This document shows positions 1 to 7,048 of a stretch of DNA of 7,299 nucleotides, one piece after another. The notes below the pieces were generated by a model. The model was not told where the DNA came from and searched no databases. It saw only the letters and a program-made list of their open reading frames with translations. The stretch lies in contig JALFYG010000231.1 in assembly GCA_022784805.1 (NCBI GenBank), positions 1 to 7,299 on the forward strand, in the 5' to 3' direction. The position numbers and the translations under genes are program-made. Source of the DNA: Spirochaetales bacterium (GTDB lineage: Bacteria > Spirochaetota > Spirochaetia > Sphaerochaetales > Sphaerochaetaceae). Every line of letters begins with the position of its first letter. Positions within the stretch are counted from its first letter, which is position 1.

Positions 1-2
1 TC

Positions 3-107
3 TTATTCAGGCTTCCCACTCATCATGCATTGATCTTACACAAAGACAATCCTGAAAAGACAACGAAAGCCGAAGAAATGAATATTTATGACGAGTATGA
101 TGCATAG
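3..107 (+). pseudogene. Possible 3' end of an unidentified ORF cut by the window edge
   Basis: One reading frame is open from the window edge to a TAG stop at 105-107, giving 34 visible codons. The tail is hydrophilic and charged and ends with the residues IYDEYDA. There is no start codon context to judge because the frame runs off the left edge. I do not recognise the family, and there is no clear terminator after the stop. The open stretch is short enough to arise by chance, so it could be a real C-terminus, an eroded remnant or noise. It lies upstream of, and on the same strand as, the lipoprotein gene, which has its own promoter, so there is no sign that the two are cotranscribed. Confidence 0.3.
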
Positions 108-290
108 ATATTCATGCTTTTAGAATTTTGCAATTTCCTCAAGAATATACAAAAACTTTTCCAATTCTCTAGAAGACTATGAAAACAACAAGGTTTACAG
201 AGTTTGATTATACTTAGTTTTAGCTCCAATGGATTAATCTTTTTTCCTCTTTTAGCGAACTATTCATTGGCCATATAACTTAAAAATGAT

Positions 291-318
291 TTGATAGACA
301 TCGAGAAAAAGATATAAT
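291..318 (+). promoter_or_regulatory. Sigma70-type promoter of the LRR lipoprotein gene
   Basis: A -35 box TTGATA (291-296, five of six consensus bases) and a perfect -10 box TATAAT (313-318) are separated by 16 bases. Transcription would start near 324-327, leaving a short leader of about 25 bases before the ATG at 351. The surrounding DNA is AT-rich and I see no palindromic operator overlapping the boxes, so the sequence gives no hint of regulation. Confidence 0.72.
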
Positions 319-339
319 CAAATAAATTAGTATAAGTTT

Positions 340-345
340 AGGGGA
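340..345 (+). promoter_or_regulatory. Ribosome binding site for the LRR lipoprotein
   Basis: AGGGGA lies five bases ahead of the ATG at 351. It supports that start, which also begins an ideal lipoprotein signal peptide. Confidence 0.65.
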
Positions 346-350
346 TTGCT

Positions 351-1931
351 ATGAAGAAAAAAATCACTTACTTCTTGCTCGTTTTTCTCATCTTATTTGC
401 CTTCGTGGCGTGTGAAGAGGAAAAAGCACCAATTACAATTACTCTTTATGCCAACTTCACGTATGGCGGTGCCGAGGTTATCCAGGCTAAGGCTGGCGAC
501 AAAGTCACTCTTCCGGATGCCTACGACTTATGGGATGTTCAAGACAAGATTTTCCGAGGTTGGAGCACCTCTTCCTCCGGATATCCTGAGTATGAGGCAT
601 ATAGTTCTTTCTCATCAAAAACATCCGTTAGCCTCTACGCTTTATGGTCTGATAAAGTATCCTATAGTCTTAATGAAAAAGGCTATTACGTTGTCACTAA
701 TTACATTTACTCCGGGGAAAGAACATACACAATTCCTGAGTACTATCAAGGACTTCCTGTAAAAGAATGGCGTGCTTCTTGGGGTAATGATTGCAATGTA
801 ACTGAACTAATTATTCCTGCTTCCATTACATATATCAGTTCTTTGCCTAAATCAGTAGGAACTGTCAGCGTTGCTGCTGGCAACTCTGTTTATAAAATGG
901 ATAACAATTGTCTTATTCAGATTGATGGAGAAGAAAAGATACTTGTCGGAGTGACAAAGAATCTTTCTTATATATCAAGTGAAATAACAAAAATAGGAAA
1001 CTATGTATTTGCAGGTAGCGATAAGACCTATATCAGTATTCCTTATGGAGTGAAAGAAATAGGATATGGTTGTTTTGCCAATTGCAAAAACCTAACAGAT
1101 ATTAGTATTCCTTCTTCTGTAACATATATTGGTAGCAACGCTTTTGAGAACTGTACAAGCCTTGAGTCTATTACTTTATCATGTAATTCCAGCTCAACAA
1201 CGTATAATTTTAGTAAGATGTGTTTTGAAGACTATAATGGAAAAGTAATCCTAGATGAAGGTTGGACTATCATTGCAGAAGATTCGTTTAGTGGAGCAAG
1301 CATATCTGAAATCGTATTACCATCAACATTAAAAGAGATTCATCAGGGAGCCTTCTCCCATGCAGAAAATCTCGAAAAAGTAAAGATTCCAAGCAACGTA
1401 ACAACAATTGGTTGGTATGCTTTCTCCCATAACAGCCCTACAATAGTCATTGATTGCACTGATTTTACAAGTACACCAAGCGGATGGAAGAGCAATTGGA
1501 ATTATGGACAGACAACACTGTTCAAGAATACAGTTTACGATGATGATTATGTTTACAGTGACAATACAAAGAGTCAGGTACTTGCTCTTCGTGACAGATC
1601 AAAAACTGAATACACATTCCCAGAAAGCGTAAAAACTATAGGCGAATATGTTTTCAATGACACTCCGAACCTAAATAAATTGATTCTTCCAGAGGGAATA
1701 GAAACTCTTCTTTCTGATGCTATTTATAACACTTTGGCTTTAGAAACGCTTTCTCTTCCTTCAACTTTGAAAAGTATCGGAAGCTATGCCATTGCTCACT
1801 GCCAATTTCTGAAAGAAGTAAAATATAACGGTACTGTTGAGAATTGGAATAAAATCACAAAGAATAATGAATGGTCAAAAGGTTCGGGATTTACAAAGAT
1901 TATCTGTACTGATGGTGAAGTAACTCTGTAA
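351..1931 (+). CDS. BspA-type leucine-rich-repeat surface lipoprotein with an N-terminal InlB-B-type repeat
   Basis: 526-residue predicted lipoprotein, probably anchored in a membrane facing outward. Residues 1-20 form a signal peptide (KKK, then a hydrophobic core) ending in FVAC, so Cys21 would be lipidated; Phe at -3 suits the relaxed lipobox of spirochaetes. Residues about 28-100 resemble an InlB-B/Flg_new (Listeria-Bacteroides) repeat: a GG turn near 39-40, a VTLP strand, FRGWS at 68-72 and a closing LYALW. From about 124 to 495 come BspA-type (LRR_5) repeats with the recurring pattern IPSSVT-IG-AF-NC-SLE. The chain ends in a shared motif, YNGTVENWNK plus CTDGEVTL. Such proteins are generally surface-exposed, and some bind host proteins or other bacteria; the ligand here is unknown. 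The promoter, RBS and terminator are its own, so it appears monocistronic. Repeats are partly degenerate around 370-420. The family call is firm; adhesion is inference. Confidence 0.88.
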   Translation: MKKKITYFLLVFLILFAFVACEEEKAPITITLYANFTYGGAEVIQAKAGDKVTLPDAYDLWDVQDKIFRGWSTSSSGYPEYEAYSSFSSKTSVSLYALWSDKVSYSLNEKGYYVVTNYIYSGERTYTIPEYYQGLPVKEWRASWGNDCNVTELIIPASITYISSLPKSVGTVSVAAGNSVYKMDNNCLIQIDGEEKILVGVTKNLSYISSEITKIGNYVFAGSDKTYISIPYGVKEIGYGCFANCKNLTDISIPSSVTYIGSNAFENCTSLESITLSCNSSSTTYNFSKMCFEDYNGKVILDEGWTIIAEDSFSGASISEIVLPSTLKEIHQGAFSHAENLEKVKIPSNVTTIGWYAFSHNSPTIVIDCTDFTSTPSGWKSNWNYGQTTLFKNTVYDDDYVYSDNTKSQVLALRDRSKTEYTFPESVKTIGEYVFNDTPNLNKLILPEGIETLLSDAIYNTLALETLSLPSTLKSIGSYAIAHCQFLKEVKYNGTVENWNKITKNNEWSKGSGFTKIICTDGEVTL

Positions 1932-1948
1932 GGTTCTCTCATAAATCC

Positions 1949-1985
1949 TTGAGGTGCTGTCCAAATAAGGGTGGCACCTCAATTT
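1949..1985 (+). terminator. Stem-loop terminator after the LRR lipoprotein gene
   Basis: A perfect 9-bp stem (TTGAGGTGC with GCACCTCAA) is extended inward by five further pairs, some of them G-T wobble, and closed by the loop AAATAA. It begins 18 bases after the stop codon. Only three T residues follow the stem, so it is not a textbook rho-independent terminator, but the position and stem stability make termination or 3'-end protection likely. Because it is nearly symmetric, it could also act on transcripts coming from the minus strand. Confidence 0.7.
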
Positions 1986-2665
1986 CATGAAGTGAAACAG
2001 CTAGAAGTAGATATCTCCAATAAGAAACGTGTGCTCTAACTACAAACCATTATGTCCTGTTTATCACTGCAAAATTCTATAATTCTGGTATTACCCAGCA
2101 AAGAGTAAAAATAGCTCCAAAAACGAAAGGGTAGGCATTTATTGTATTTTCTACTTAACAGAAGATTTATTAAGAACTTACATAATTTGTTATAAAATAA
2201 GATTTTAACTAGATATCAAGGTAAAAACACTGATTAAGATTCCATTCAGCCATAAATATCTTTAAAAAGCTTTTATCTATGCAAAACACAATCCAAAATT
2301 ACTACTGAGACATCTTAGTTATCACAACATATGTCATCTACATGCTCATCTGATATCAAAATCTCACATATGAAATCAGAAATAGATCCTTTTCAAGGTC
2401 GTTATAGCTTTATAAAAAGTAACTGCCAAATTATCATCCCATTAATTCATCTTTTACTTTTACAGAAATCATATATGTTTTTCTGTTTATGATACCCTCT
2501 GTTATCATAAATATTGGTTTTATATACGTTAACATCTTCTTATTATACAAATACTTATATCTATCTAAGCATGCTTGCTTTATATATAAGAAACAATCTC
2601 TTATGCATGATCTTGCTATATAGTTCTTCTTGTGCAAAATGATTTTCTTTACCAAACCGTGTTTG
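1986..2665. other. AT-rich intergenic region without a supported gene
   Basis: About 680 bases between two converging LRR genes. Both strands are broken by frequent stops. The one longer frame, on the minus strand from 2724 to 2434, overlaps the real LRR fragment, has a lysine/isoleucine/tyrosine-rich composition typical of random AT-rich DNA, and has no recognisable domain. I see no tRNA signature, no tandem repeat, no CRISPR-like spacing and no clear transposon ends. There are only short palindromes such as AAGCATGCTT (2567-2576) and a weak CAAAC/GTTTG hairpin near 2653-2665, just past the stop of the LRR fragment. The composition suggests eroded former coding or insertion DNA, but nothing in it can be named. 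Confidence 0.6.
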
Positions 2666-3052
2666 TTAGAGCGGAACATCTCCATCTTTACAATGCACAA
2701 CTGTAGCTGGAACCTGAAATCCAATAGAAGTATATTGTACTTCTCTCCACTGTTCCATTGTACCTTTGTAATAGATATCCGTTAAATTAGTACATAACTC
2801 AAATGCAAATTCTTCAATTTTCTCCAAGCTAGCAGGCAATATTATTTCTCGCAATTCACCACATAACATAAAACATCTAGATGGAATTTCTCTAACCTCA
2901 CCATTTATTTCTACTCGTTTTAATGAAGAGCAACCATAGAAACAATCTTCTCCTAAAGAATTCACTGTACTTGGAATAATCATTTCTTTTAGTTCTTCGC
3001 AAAACGAAAAACACCTTGCTGGAATTGCTCTAATTCCATTGCTGAATTTCAC
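2666..3052 (-). pseudogene. 5'-truncated BspA-type LRR protein fragment
   Basis: 128 codons from a GTG at 3052. It contains two and a half BspA-type (LRR_5) repeats of about 45 residues: IPARCFSFCEELKE, then IPSTVNSLGEDCFYGC, then a second copy with IPSRCFMLCGELRE and ILPASLEKIEEFAFELC. The end, YKGTMEQW plus HCKDGDVPL, matches the C-terminal signature of the full-length lipoprotein at 351-1931. There is no signal peptide, no lipobox and no good Shine-Dalgarno site. The repeat homology continues upstream of the GTG (codons for LLKK precede it and align with SLKR of the next repeat), and that frame contains no ATG, GTG or TTG before a TGA within the methyltransferase gene. It is therefore best read as the surviving tail of a larger surface-protein gene left 26 bases behind the methyltransferase stop. 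If translated, it would give a short cytoplasmic LRR protein from the operon transcript. Confidence 0.68.
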
Positions 3053-3078
3053 TTTCTTTAATAACCTTACTAATGTTT

Positions 3079-4218
3079 CTATACTCTTGTCATCACTATT
3101 CCTGTCTCAATATGGCTGGAACCTGGATAACAGTCAAAGACTTTTGCTTTTATAGGAGCATACTCAGAGAAGAGGGAAATATCTCTTGCTGCAGTCACAG
3201 GGTTACATGAGATGTAGATAATTCTCTCAGGTTTCCATCCTTCCATAAGTGTTATTACATCTTTGTCCAAGCCTGTTCTTGGAGGATCCACTATAACGGT
3301 ATCAACATGTCTACCTTTACTCTTTCCCCAGCGGGCGCAGTCGTCTGTATAAGAAACAGCGTCAGGAGCATTCTTTTTTGAGAGCTCAAGACACTTCTTT
3401 TCCTTCTCTACAGCATAGACTATTTTATTTTGCCCATTGAAAAGAGCTGAGAATGTTCCGACCCCACTATAGAGGTCCATGATACTATCCCCCACAACAT
3501 TTTCCTCGACAAAATCCAGCATAGACTCCAAGAGTTTTGGATTTGACTGGAAGAATACAGAGGATGAGGCCAAGTATTTGATGCCACGGATGGTAATCTC
3601 TACGCTTTTGTCCCCCATGGAGACATCTTTGTCACCTGAAAACAGAGGAACCTCTACGAAACCTGTGTCCCTATTTACTCTGTTTTCAAACATCATCTCC
3701 CTGGCTCTCTTAAACAGAGCCCCGCCTCTTTCTGACAAGAGAGAATTAAGTTTTTCATTTAGGGCCGGGCAATGGTCTATATCTATGAGTTTTTTTGTCC
3801 CCGACGCAAGGAATCCTTGCTTCTTTGTCTTCAGGTCCACGTGCATTCTGCATCTGATTCTATACCCCTGGAAAGAAGAGTATTGAGGGGGATCGAAGGG
3901 AGGAAGAGTCTCCAGCTTACCCACACGCTGAAAAGTGTCTTTGACAATCTCTTCTTTTATATAAGCAGAGTCTTTCTCTCCGACTATCTGGAAATCACAA
4001 CCGCCGCAGACACCATAATAAGGGCAGATAGGAGCAAAACGAAGAGGAGAAGGAATGAGTACTTCCCTCACCCTTCCCTCTATCATGCCTTTCTTTTCTG
4101 ATATCTTTTCGTATTCGACTTCCTCTCCTTTGAGAGCTCCTTCAACGATTACGGCTTTGCCGGAGTCGTATCCAAGCCCCTTGCAGAGGGAAATCATCTT
4201 TTCAATCTTTAGAGCCAC
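3079..4218 (-). CDS. rlmD: RNA m5U methyltransferase, RlmD/RumA (TrmA) family
   Basis: 379 residues. The family transfers a methyl group from S-adenosylmethionine to C5 of uridine in RNA, mostly 23S rRNA U1939 (RlmD) or U747 and U1939 (RlmCD). An N-terminal TRAM-like RNA-binding domain (about 1-55) is followed by the [4Fe-4S] cysteines C65, C71, C74 and C150. The C-terminal Rossmann domain has FFQSN at 222-226, the SAM loop DLYSGVGTF (248-256), DPPRTGL (311-317), the catalytic nucleophile in SCNP (Cys338) and the general base Glu371 in HIETG. All key residues are present, so it should be active. It is shorter than the usual 430-450 residues. The start is GTG, lying inside the 3' end of the peptidase gene with a 10-base overlap, which implies translational coupling; no strong Shine-Dalgarno is seen. 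Family certain; RlmD versus RlmCD specificity, and hence the symbol, is inferred. Confidence 0.9.
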   Translation of the reverse strand: MALKIEKMISLCKGLGYDSGKAVIVEGALKGEEVEYEKISEKKGMIEGRVREVLIPSPLRFAPICPYYGVCGGCDFQIVGEKDSAYIKEEIVKDTFQRVGKLETLPPFDPPQYSSFQGYRIRCRMHVDLKTKKQGFLASGTKKLIDIDHCPALNEKLNSLLSERGGALFKRAREMMFENRVNRDTGFVEVPLFSGDKDVSMGDKSVEITIRGIKYLASSSVFFQSNPKLLESMLDFVEENVVGDSIMDLYSGVGTFSALFNGQNKIVYAVEKEKKCLELSKKNAPDAVSYTDDCARWGKSKGRHVDTVIVDPPRTGLDKDVITLMEGWKPERIIYISCNPVTAARDISLFSEYAPIKAKVFDCYPGSSHIETGIVMTRV

Positions 4219-5921
4219 TCTTTCATCTTCTCAATGTAGCCCTGGATTACAGAGATTCCCTTCATCCAGAACTCTTTTGATTCAATATCACAACCAGCGG
4301 CTGCAGCCACTTCCTTTGCTTCGAAGCGTCCTGTCATAGACAGCACTTCCTTATAGTGTTTAGGGAAGTCAGGGACACTATCCTTGGAAGCAAAGAGACC
4401 TAGAGCAAACAACTGACCGAATGCATAGGGGTAATTATAGAAAGAGAAACCTTCACTATAGTAGTGTCCCTTTACAGCCCACATATACTGATGCTTAATC
4501 CCCAGTCCGTCTCCATATGTATCTTCCTGTGCCTTAAGCATCATCTTTGAGTAATCGTCAGCTGTGACTTCACCCTCTTTTCTTGCTTCGAAAGCAGAGC
4601 GCTCAAAGTAGAAGCGGGAGAGAATATCCACACATACCTGGCATGCACCCTGGACATATGCTTCGATGAGAGAGAGCTGCTGATCCTTGTCTGCCTTCTT
4701 CAAGACCTCCTGGAAGATGACAGTCTCTCCGAAGATAGAAGCTGTCTCAGCAAGTGTCATAGGATAAGAGCGCTGGGAAGCTGGGTAATTCTTTACAACG
4801 CTGTCGTGATATGCGTGACCTAGTTCATGGGCAAGTGTAGATACGCTGTCATATGTACCTTCCCAGTTCATCATGACTCTTGATTCCTTTCTCTTTGGGA
4901 AGAAGATATCATAAGCGCCACCGATCTTTCCTTCGTGAGCCTCTGGGTCCACCCAATGGGAATCCAAAGCATTCTTTATGAATGCACCAACTTCAATGGA
5001 GAAGGAAGAGTAAGCGTCGATAATCAGCGTCTTTGCTTCCTCAAAAGTAAAGCTCATTGATGCGTCTCCCACAGGAGCAAACATATCATACCACTCAAGC
5101 TGCTCCAGCCCAATAAGCTTAGCCTTTGTCTTAAGATAATCACGGAAGATAGGAAGTGCCTCTTCAAGAGCGGAAATAAGTGCATCAAGAGTCTTTCTTG
5201 AGATACGAGCTGTGTTGCAGGATCTATCAAGAGGATCCTTCCAGCCTCTTCTCTTTTCCAATAAGAGTGCTGTTCCCTTTACGCCATTTAGAGCTGCTGC
5301 GATTGCTGTCTTATTATCAGCAAGAATCTTGACTTCTCTCTCGTAAGCGTCTTTTCTCACGTTTCTATCTTTGTCCATAGCCAAACCTCTCAGCTGAGTG
5401 AGAGTCTTGTCTCCGTCAGAGATAGATGCTGTGACAGATTCCTGGAGTCTGCTCCAAGCTGATGCAGAGACCTGAAGCATTTCATTGGCAAGAGCTTCTT
5501 CCTCCAGGCTCATCATATGCTCCGCCTCTGTCTTTACTTCCTTCAAAAAGAGTGCATATGGCTCAAGAGATGGGTCTGAGAATTCATCTGTGCGCTTTGA
5601 GAGGTAATGGACCATTACAGTAGAAGCGTCAGATGCAGCTGTACCAGCCTTCTCTGCCTTTCCCATGGCAGAGAGGATATCACTATCTGTAGTGTTTACG
5701 GAGAATGAAGTATAAACATAACTTCCCACATTCTCTACGATATCAGAGAGCTCGTCATACAAAGAAAGAATTGAAAGAATAGACTGATTTTTGTCTGCGC
5801 TCTTTTCTTTCAATTCTTCTGCTTTCTTATAAATTGAATCAATATCTGCCTGAAATTCAGGGGATGTTACACTTGGATAAATGGACTCAAGGTCCCACTT
5901 TGGTAGTTTTTCTTTACTCAT
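4209..5921 (-). CDS. pepF: Oligoendopeptidase F-type zinc metallopeptidase (family M3B)
   Basis: 570 residues, within the normal length range of M3-family PepF-like oligoendopeptidases, which are cytoplasmic enzymes that cut short peptides. An N-terminal helical lobe (about 1-200) leads into the catalytic M3 domain. The zinc motif HELGH lies at 365-369 (His365, Glu366, His369), the third ligand is Glu392 in LAETASIFGE, and the substrate-binding His-Tyr region lies at 486-500 (GHYYSEGFSFYNYPYAFG). There is no signal peptide. All catalytic residues are present. The ATG at 5921 has only a weak Shine-Dalgarno, and a two-codon frame, ATG-GTA-TGA, overlaps it. The gene follows the HD gene by 37 bases and overlaps the methyltransferase start by 10. 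Role is probably general peptide recycling. It most resembles the PepF/M3 subgroup often labelled clade 3, but that finer placement was not tested. Confidence 0.93.
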   Translation of the reverse strand: MSKEKLPKWDLESIYPSVTSPEFQADIDSIYKKAEELKEKSADKNQSILSILSLYDELSDIVENVGSYVYTSFSVNTTDSDILSAMGKAEKAGTAASDASTVMVHYLSKRTDEFSDPSLEPYALFLKEVKTEAEHMMSLEEEALANEMLQVSASAWSRLQESVTASISDGDKTLTQLRGLAMDKDRNVRKDAYEREVKILADNKTAIAAALNGVKGTALLLEKRRGWKDPLDRSCNTARISRKTLDALISALEEALPIFRDYLKTKAKLIGLEQLEWYDMFAPVGDASMSFTFEEAKTLIIDAYSSFSIEVGAFIKNALDSHWVDPEAHEGKIGGAYDIFFPKRKESRVMMNWEGTYDSVSTLAHELGHAYHDSVVKNYPASQRSYPMTLAETASIFGETVIFQEVLKKADKDQQLSLIEAYVQGACQVCVDILSRFYFERSAFEARKEGEVTADDYSKMMLKAQEDTYGDGLGIKHQYMWAVKGHYYSEGFSFYNYPYAFGQLFALGLFASKDSVPDFPKHYKEVLSMTGRFEAKEVAAAAGCDIESKEFWMKGISVIQGYIEKMKEWL

Positions 5922-5927
5922 ACCATT

Positions 5928-5940
5928 AGTGTACTACACT
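5928..5940. repeat. 13-base inverted repeat just upstream of pepF
   Basis: AGTGTA and TACACT form perfect 6-base arms around a single C. The repeat ends six bases ahead of the pepF start codon, inside the only real gap (37 bases) of the operon. The loop is too small for an RNA hairpin of full arm length, so a protein-binding dyad is the alternative. No promoter boxes are convincing beside it, so function is unproven. Confidence 0.35.
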
Positions 5941-5958
5941 TGGGAAACCTTTCCAATT

Positions 5959-6483
5959 CTATATCTCTTCCCCTTCTTCCAAATTGGCTCTGATCAGCTT
6001 CTCCAAGAGGTACTTTCCTGTCTTGGTCTTGAATACATTGGCGCCATACCAAATAGCTTTGTTTACATCGAAAGTCTCAGCCTCGGAGAGATTCACCAAA
6101 GCATCAGCTTCCTTGAGGACAACGTCTTCAATGGAATCGGAATCAGAGTAAGTGTGATGGCGGGAAGCCATGTCAATTAGTCTCTCTTTTGTCTCATTGC
6201 TCCAGCCAAGAATGGAAAGAAGAGGCTCTATCACTTCCCTTGAGTGTACTTCCTGCATTCTTCCTTCGGCTTTGCCATAGAGGGAACGACATAATGGACA
6301 GGCGGCGTCATGGACCACAGCAGCTTTTTCTATGATATCAACCTGGTCCTTATCCAGGCCCTCTTCCTCTCCGATTGTCTTCGCTATAAGCCAGACACTA
6401 TGGGTATGGGCTCTGTCTTTGTCACCATTCTCTCCATAGAACTTATCCATTGCTTCAATTAATGCTTCTATTCTTTCTTCCAT
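5959..6483 (-). CDS. HD-domain metal-dependent hydrolase
   Basis: 174 residues with the HD-superfamily metal signature: His26 or His28 in an AHTHSVW context, the HD pair His58-Asp59 (VVHDAA), further histidines His80 and His109/His110, and the late Asp127 in EADALVNL. The family contains phosphohydrolases and nucleotidases; nothing here identifies the substrate. A CPLC motif (62-65) directly after the HD pair is unusual and could add a metal or redox element, though it may be incidental. No membrane segment or signal peptide, so cytoplasmic. The ATG follows the transporter ATPase stop by one base, with GGGAG six bases ahead of it, so it is coupled to the transporter. That suggests a job on the imported compound or a derivative, but this is inference from context only. 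Confidence 0.82.
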   Translation of the reverse strand: MEERIEALIEAMDKFYGENGDKDRAHTHSVWLIAKTIGEEEGLDKDQVDIIEKAAVVHDAACPLCRSLYGKAEGRMQEVHSREVIEPLLSILGWSNETKERLIDMASRHHTYSDSDSIEDVVLKEADALVNLSEAETFDVNKAIWYGANVFKTKTGKYLLEKLIRANLEEGEEI

Positions 6484-6484
6484 A

Positions 6485-7048
6485 TCATTCTCCCAAAATA
6501 ATAGTATTCTCAGCCTTAAGAAGAGCGCCGTCTTCTTTATTGTGGCTTACAACTATAACTGTCTTACCTTTCAGTCTATGAGCTATATAATCTGCCGTCT
6601 CTTTTTTACACTCATCATCGAGGCCAGTAAATGGTTCGTCAAGAAAATATCTCTCGGCAGGGAGCAAAAGGACACGGGAGAGGGCGACTCTCCTTTTCAT
6701 TCCCCCTGATAGCTCCGACACTTTCTTATCCCTTTCATCAAAGAGACCAAGAGAAGTAAGAGTCTCCAGACACCTCTCTTTCTCTACGCCTAGAGCCAAA
6801 AGATTGGAGAGCACAGATATTCCTTCAACTAATCTGTTCTCTTGAAACAAAACTATGTTTCTTTCCTCTTTTAGCTCCACTTCCCCTTCGTAGTCTTTAT
6901 CGAGGAGAGACATTATTCTCAAAAGTGTGGTCTTACCCCACCCTGATGGGGCCATGATCATGGATGTGACTCCATCTTTTATAGTAAAAGAGAAATCTGA
7001 GAAAACCACCTTGGAGCCAAAAGCTTTTTTCTTTATATAAACCTTCAT
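6485..7048 (-). CDS. ABC transporter ATP-binding protein, nitrate/sulfonate/taurine or thiamine-precursor importer type
   Basis: 187 residues from the ATG at 7048. It powers the import complex with the adjacent permease at the inner face of the cytoplasmic membrane. Walker A is APSGWGKT (33-40, Ala in place of the usual first Gly), Q-loop Gln69 in LFQENRL, signature LSGGMKRR (113-120), Walker B YFLDEP with Asp137 and Glu138, D-loop near 143-144, and H-loop His169. The Q-loop sequence and permease type place it in the SsuB/TauB/ThiZ class. It is compact; this class is usually 240-260 residues, so the C-terminal extension is missing while all ATPase motifs are kept. A longer in-frame start at 7135 was rejected because ATG 7048 has a strong GGGAGG site and overlaps the permease stop as ATGA. 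Substrate unknown. Confidence 0.9.
   Translation of the reverse strand: MKVYIKKKAFGSKVVFSDFSFTIKDGVTSMIMAPSGWGKTTLLRIMSLLDKDYEGEVELKEERNIVLFQENRLVEGISVLSNLLALGVEKERCLETLTSLGLFDERDKKVSELSGGMKRRVALSRVLLLPAERYFLDEPFTGLDDECKKETADYIAHRLKGKTVIVVSHNKEDGALLKAENTIILGE

Noticed and set aside
397..762. Alternative plus-strand frame inside the lipoprotein gene
   Set aside because: It lies wholly within the lipoprotein coding sequence, lacks a signal or domain, and is basic and Ser/Leu-rich as expected of an out-of-frame reading.
2567..2576. Palindrome AAGCATGCTT as a regulatory site
   Set aside because: A 10-base palindrome is expected by chance in DNA of this length and nothing adjacent would be regulated by it.
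2653..2665. CAAAC/GTTTG hairpin as terminator of the minus-strand operon
   Set aside because: Only five base pairs with a three-base loop and no T-tract on the minus strand; too weak to call.
2434..2724. 96-codon minus-strand frame overlapping the LRR fragment
   Set aside because: It starts inside the LRR fragment in a different frame and continues into AT-rich DNA with Lys/Ile/Tyr-rich, domain-free sequence; no RBS or homology pattern supports it.
3479..4339. Plus-strand frames across the methyltransferase and peptidase genes
   Set aside because: They are antisense shadows of well-supported minus-strand genes with complete catalytic motifs.
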